From Micavibrio sp. (GTDB lineage Bacteria > Pseudomonadota > Alphaproteobacteria > Micavibrionales > UBA2020), in NCBI GenBank assembly GCA_028283745.1, contig JAPWJZ010000008.1, positions 124,001 to 188,000 of the forward strand: a stretch of DNA of 64,000 nt, in the 5' to 3' direction. The notes beneath the pieces were generated by a model that saw nothing but the letters and a program-made list of their open reading frames with translations, did not search any database and had not been told where the DNA came from. A program made the translations under genes and the position numbers. How positions within the stretch are numbered: position 1 is the first letter of the stretch; each line of letters starts with the position of its first letter. Of the stretch, positions 60,943-64,000 are shown in pieces.

Positions 60943-61292
60943 ACCGGATGGTCCATGTACGACAGCGAGGGGTTGGACGCAAACATCCAGCCACTGAAAA
61001 CCCAATGCGATGTCTGCTCGGTCGGCTTGCGTTCCCAGATTTGCAGGAAGGCGGCAGATTCCGGCTGGTCCAGCGGGGATGATTTACGGCACGCCCGCGC
61101 CTTGATGAACAGCGAGGTGCCGAACTTTACGGTTTTATCGACAGGAATGTCGAACGTATGGGTGCGGGCCGATAGTTTATCGATGGTGCGCAGCACGACC
61201 GTGCTGGTGTTTTCCATTTCACGCGCATCTGCCGCAGGCGCGGCCAAAAGGGCCGCGAGAGACAGGGCGAGAATGGAAAGCCGGCGCAGCAT
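60456..61292 (-). CDS. Exported DUF2155 protein
   Basis: 278 residues, signal peptide 1-23. The DUF2155 domain is clear: LRTIDKLSARTHTFDIPVDK, FGTSLFIKARACRKSSP, ESAAFLQIWE, HWVFSGWMFASNPSLSYMDH and PVYDVWVIECK. A 150-residue Ala/Pro/Lys/Thr-rich tail follows. The C-terminal 487 bases are overlapped on the other strand by the extended aat frame. Its start overlaps the stop of the mlaD-like gene (TAATG). Usual neighbour of aat in alphaproteobacteria; function unknown. Confidence 0.9.
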   Translation of the reverse strand: MLRRLSILALSLAALLAAPAADAREMENTSTVVLRTIDKLSARTHTFDIPVDKTVKFGTSLFIKARACRKSSPLDQPESAAFLQIWERKPTEQTSHWVFSGWMFASNPSLSYMDHPVYDVWVIECKNATTVAKSASEEFSSEKVPEHAPARDAVAPASADKSGTTTTPALGATPSTQPADAVVAQPAAAGKAAEIKPADVAKPVEAAKPADAVTPAATASTPTPADDEKSLTDKSLEDTVPVPAGEIAPENKPAPAPTIDKLPGSFEDGGDDSNLPED

Positions 61293-61879
61293 TACGGATG
61301 ATCTTCCGAACCACCGGCAGGGGCGGGCGCAGGTTCGGCGCCCGGGGCTTTGTCTTTCGCGGGGGCTTCCTTGGGCGCGTCCGCGTCCGGTGCATCGTCC
61401 TTGGCGGGCGCTGCATCATCATCGTCTTTTTTGCTGTTTTTGCTGACGCTGAAAATGAACTGGCCGAGCATTTTCTCAAGGCTCACGCTGGACTGGGTAT
61501 ATTCAATCTTGCCACCGCTTTTCAGCATCTGCTCGTCGCCGCCGGGCTGCAGCGTCAGGAATTTTGCATCCAGCAGGCCCGCGCTGGAAATAACGGCCGA
61601 GCTATCCACCGGCACTTTCACGCTTGCGTCGATGTTCATGTGTACAACCGCGCGGTAATTGGCGGGGTTCATTTCAAAACCCAGAACCTGGCCGACCTTC
61701 ACGCCGCTGATGCGCACGGCGCTGCCGCCCTGCAAGCCGTCCACGTTGTCGAACTCGGCGGTGATTTCATAGCCGGTCGCGGGTTTAATGTCCGTCGTGC
61801 GGTAGAAGAAGAACAGGAAGCCTGCTGCCACCAGCAGCACGACCGCGCCCAGAATGGTTTCGAAGATGTTTCTTTGCAT
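61292..61879 (-). CDS. mlaD: MCE-domain lipid-transport protein (MlaD-like)
   Basis: 195 residues. Membrane anchor (about 8-27), then the MCE domain: YEITAEFDNVDGLQGGSAVR, ISGVKVGQVLGFEMNP, VDSSAVISSAGLLDAKFLTL and GGKIEYTQSSVSLEKMLGQF. The tail (about 145-195) is rich in Lys/Asp/Ala/Pro. MlaD belongs to the outer membrane lipid-asymmetry pathway, but mlaE, mlaF and mlaC are not next to it. Operon with DUF2155 and downstream of NDUFA12. Confidence 0.9.
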   Translation of the reverse strand: MQRNIFETILGAVVLLVAAGFLFFFYRTTDIKPATGYEITAEFDNVDGLQGGSAVRISGVKVGQVLGFEMNPANYRAVVHMNIDASVKVPVDSSAVISSAGLLDAKFLTLQPGGDEQMLKSGGKIEYTQSSVSLEKMLGQFIFSVSKNSKKDDDDAAPAKDDAPDADAPKEAPAKDKAPGAEPAPAPAGGSEDHP

Positions 61880-61922
61880 GGAAATCTTTAAGTCCTTATG
61901 GCGTTCTTGAAAGGGAGGCTGC

Positions 61923-62315
61923 TTATTGCGGGGGCTGCCAGGCGGTATAGTCGCCGGTTGCGCCGTCGCGGTTGCCGCCCTTCAGCGTATGGCCGGGGGG
62001 CAGGTAGGCACCTGCAGTGCCCGTTTGGTTTGCCTGGTGCGGCTGCTGCCAGGGCTTGCGGTATTTGCTGCCGTCGATGGGCGGCACTTTATCCGTCTGG
62101 TGGTGCAGCCAGCCGTGCCATTCAGGCGGCACGGTTGATGCTTCGGGCGCGCCCACGTACATGACCCAGCGGCGCTCGCGCTTGGTGCCTTTGCGCGGCT
62201 TGCCGCGGTAGTACTTGTTGCCCAGCGCGTCTTTGCCGACAAAGCTGCCACGGGTCAGCGTATGCAGGATCATCTGGACGTTGGTGAGGACACCGAATAT
62301 GGAAAGTTTAGCCAT
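61923..62315 (-). CDS. Complex I subunit NDUFA12 homologue
   Basis: 130 residues from ATG 62315. Matches alphaproteobacterial NDUFA12 (17.2 kDa): GSFVGKDALGNKYYR, RRWVMYVGAPEASTVPPEWH, GWLHHQTDKVPP and the final Pro/Gln-rich end. An accessory subunit of respiratory complex I in alphaproteobacteria and mitochondria. A longer frame to 62375 lacks the family N-terminus. Confidence 0.92.
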   Translation of the reverse strand: MAKLSIFGVLTNVQMILHTLTRGSFVGKDALGNKYYRGKPRKGTKRERRWVMYVGAPEASTVPPEWHGWLHHQTDKVPPIDGSKYRKPWQQPHQANQTGTAGAYLPPGHTLKGGNRDGATGDYTAWQPPQ

Positions 62316-62523
62316 GAGCCATCCTTTGAATTCTTTAGAGCCCCATAAATACGCCCAGTCGCTTGATAAGCGCAACTTTTTTCTGGTTTTTGCGGGGCCG
62401 GATTCAATTATTGATTTCGCCCGTGCCGCTGTGCCACAGTCTGCGTCATTCCAAACCTTGCGGCGCTATGCACAGGCCTGCCGCAGTGTTGTTGTGTTTC
62501 CTTTGAATTCAATTGGTTGACCT

Positions 62524-64000
62524 TTGCATATCGCCCGCTTTCATACGCTGAAAGATACCAGCGCCGCCGCTAGCGTGCCGGACCGCACCGCGCGGGACGA
62601 AGACGGGCTTGAATTCAGCATCCCCAAAACCTGGGGGGAGGCTGCGGCGGAAGTTTTTATCAGTCGTGTTTTCTGTAAAACGTCGCTGCCCGCGCATACA
62701 AGGCCTGTTGCCGAACCCGCTGTGCCGCAATGGCTCTGGCGGCACGAGGCGGATGATGACCGCCTGCAAACCCTGCCGACCGATATGCGCATGGTGTATG
62801 AACGCGATGCAAAACAGGTTTTTATCCGCATCACTCACGGCCTTGCTTATCATGGCTGGAAGGCGGGCCTGTTTACCGCGGAAGAAGACGCGCGTGCTTT
62901 CGTCGATGAACTCGGCTTCCTGCTGCTGCACCAGATCGCCGCGCCGGAATTGCCGCTGCTCGCGGCCGCCGGCCTTGATTGGGCCTATGGCCTGCCCGCA
63001 AGTTTTTTACCCGTTGCGCGTATCTTGCCGTTTTCAGATGAGCTGCTGGGCGGCAAAGTCACCACTGCCGCCGTCGCGGTTGCGCCGAACACGCCGCAAA
63101 AAAACATTCTGCGCCGCCTGCGCCTGCTGGCCGACAGCCAGTCGGTCGATGCGCCGGACCGCAAAACCGCCGTCACGCTGCCTGTTGAAAATATTGACAG
63201 CCCCGCCTTCATTCATCTGAAGCGCCAGGCGGATATTGACGTTGCCGCCCAGCAGATCGGCCGCAGCACATTGGATGCCGCGCTGCATTACGTGATGGAT
63301 TCCTGCGACCGCGAATCCGTTTTCGGCTTCGACCCCGCCTATAACGGCCGCCTGAAAATGGCGATGGGTGACGCGCGCCGCGCGGGCGTGACTGAATCCG
63401 CCCTTCGCATGGCGCTTAGCTATGCGCAGCAGGGCTATGAAGATATTGACCTGGCGCGGCTGGATGAAGACATGCCCGCGCCGCCGCTGCAAACCACGCT
63501 CTCGGTGCCGGATGATTTTATCGAGCGCGCATTGACAGGCCACGGCTTTTTGCTGAGCGATGCCGGCGAAGCCGCCAAACATTACCCTGCCGAGAAGCTC
63601 TGGAATGGCATTGCCGCCGCAGTCTGGGCATCCGGTGAACCCGCGCTTTTTTTCCGCGACAGTTCCGCAGCCGCCAGCCCCCTGCAGGATACGATTGCAG
63701 ATTTTTCGCCCAGCGGTGAGGGCGGGCTTGTCTTCCTGCCCGGCACAGCGGCGCCTGGCGCGACCGTGAACGTGCAAAAATTTACCGGCGGCGGCCATGT
63801 GCTGGATACGGAACGGCTGGTGCACAGCGTTAAAATTATCACGGCCGCGCTGGAGGCATCCTATGCCTTTGCCGATGTGCCGCCCGCAACGCTCAGCTAC
63901 CGCCCCGTCAACATTGGCGTGCTGGGCCTTTCCTCCGTCCTCATGGGCAGCGCACTGCCGTATGACAGCGACGCGGGCAGGGCGGTTGCAGGGCTTGTGA
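62524..64000 (+). CDS. Degenerate class II ribonucleotide reductase paralog (3' end outside window)
   Basis: 492 residues are present from a TTG that directly follows an in-frame TGA; no better start. Class II (B12-dependent) reductase segments are recognisable in order: VPQWLWRHEADDD, AKQVFIRITHGLAYHGWKAG, LFTAEEDARAFVDELGFLLL, LDWAYGLP, ADIDVAAQQIGRS region, YAQQGYEDIDL, AAAVWASGEPALFF and, at the end, LSYRPVNIGVLGLSSVLMG with PYDSDAGRAVAGLV. The catalytic NPCSE-type segment expected before the last part is absent (GGLVFLPGTAAPGATVN in its place), as is the N-terminal catalytic-domain Cys segment. So it is probably a non-catalytic paralog. The remainder lies outside. Confidence 0.8.
   Translation, partial: MHIARFHTLKDTSAAASVPDRTARDEDGLEFSIPKTWGEAAAEVFISRVFCKTSLPAHTRPVAEPAVPQWLWRHEADDDRLQTLPTDMRMVYERDAKQVFIRITHGLAYHGWKAGLFTAEEDARAFVDELGFLLLHQIAAPELPLLAAAGLDWAYGLPASFLPVARILPFSDELLGGKVTTAAVAVAPNTPQKNILRRLRLLADSQSVDAPDRKTAVTLPVENIDSPAFIHLKRQADIDVAAQQIGRSTLDAALHYVMDSCDRESVFGFDPAYNGRLKMAMGDARRAGVTESALRMALSYAQQGYEDIDLARLDEDMPAPPLQTTLSVPDDFIERALTGHGFLLSDAGEAAKHYPAEKLWNGIAAAVWASGEPALFFRDSSAAASPLQDTIADFSPSGEGGLVFLPGTAAPGATVNVQKFTGGGHVLDTERLVHSVKIITAALEASYAFADVPPATLSYRPVNIGVLGLSSVLMGSALPYDSDAGRAVAGLV

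Noticed and set aside
62215..62520. 101-codon plus-strand open frame between NDUFA12 and the reductase-like gene
   Set aside because: Partly antisense to NDUFA12, no ribosome site and no recognisable protein pattern.

Overview
This 64 kb window is a piece of an alphaproteobacterial chromosome, GC-rich and densely coded. The affiliation rests on several neighbourhoods seen here: rsmH-ftsL-ftsI-murE without mraZ next to it, sdhCDAB-type succinate dehydrogenase, AddAB instead of RecBCD, GatCAB amidotransferase, and the block aat / DUF2155 / mlaD-like / NDUFA12, which is typical of alphaproteobacteria. Family or genus cannot be fixed from the sequence alone; the many orphan genes fit a less-studied lineage. 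TGA, TAA and TAG all act as ordinary stops, with many ATGA and TAATG overlaps.

Layout. 1-4386: division and cell-wall genes on the minus strand (murE partial, ftsI, ftsL, rsmH). 4502-6902: a minus-strand operon with its own sigma70-like promoter, encoding a small membrane protein followed by five tandem paralogs of an unrecognised ~123-residue family, the last one broken. 6958-8739: a J-domain protein and the RNase P RNA gene. 8754-11809: two paralogous N-acetylmuramoyl-L-alanine amidases, a purine nucleoside phosphorylase and an ankyrin protein. 11920-17953: the succinate dehydrogenase locus, in which sdhB is separated from sdhCDA by a plus-strand insertion of four small genes (one AT-rich) plus an LprI-like gene. 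18283-26152: addB, addA and a 3-hydroxyisobutyrate-dehydrogenase-family gene, overlapping head to tail. 26153-27617: an AT-rich gap with a start-less lipoprotein gene, an orphan and ruvX. 27661-32394: gatC-gatA-gatB, a lone TerD-domain gene and a HAD phosphatase. 32400-36142: two orphans, an EamA-like permease, an FAD oxidoreductase and an aldo/keto reductase. 36257-37656: tRNA-Ser(GCT) followed by a short AT-rich islet and a YdeI/OmpD-type pseudogene. 37689-48162: accessory genes (dipeptidase, AraC-GyrI regulator, large orphan membrane protein, GNATs, DUF4189, PH-domain, DUF3833, thiamine-pyrophosphokinase-like, nucleotidyltransferase-fold). 48227-50105: a divergent pair of FecR-domain proteins. 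50125-59857: racemase-like, chalcone-isomerase-like, Ohr, hydrolase, kinase-like, Old Yellow Enzyme, GNATs, FixH-like, ZntB-like and MscS-like genes. 59854-64000: aat, DUF2155, mlaD-like, NDUFA12 and, at the right edge, a class II ribonucleotide reductase paralog lacking its catalytic cysteine segments.

The strongest candidates for something undescribed are the five-copy tandem family (4502-6362) with its membrane-protein partner, and the degenerate ribonucleotide reductase at the right edge. Structurally odd points are the split sdh locus, the aat reading frame that runs 487 bp antisense through the DUF2155 gene, and the AT-rich HEPN-like gene inside the sdh insertion. No CRISPR array, insertion sequence, integrase or replication origin was seen.
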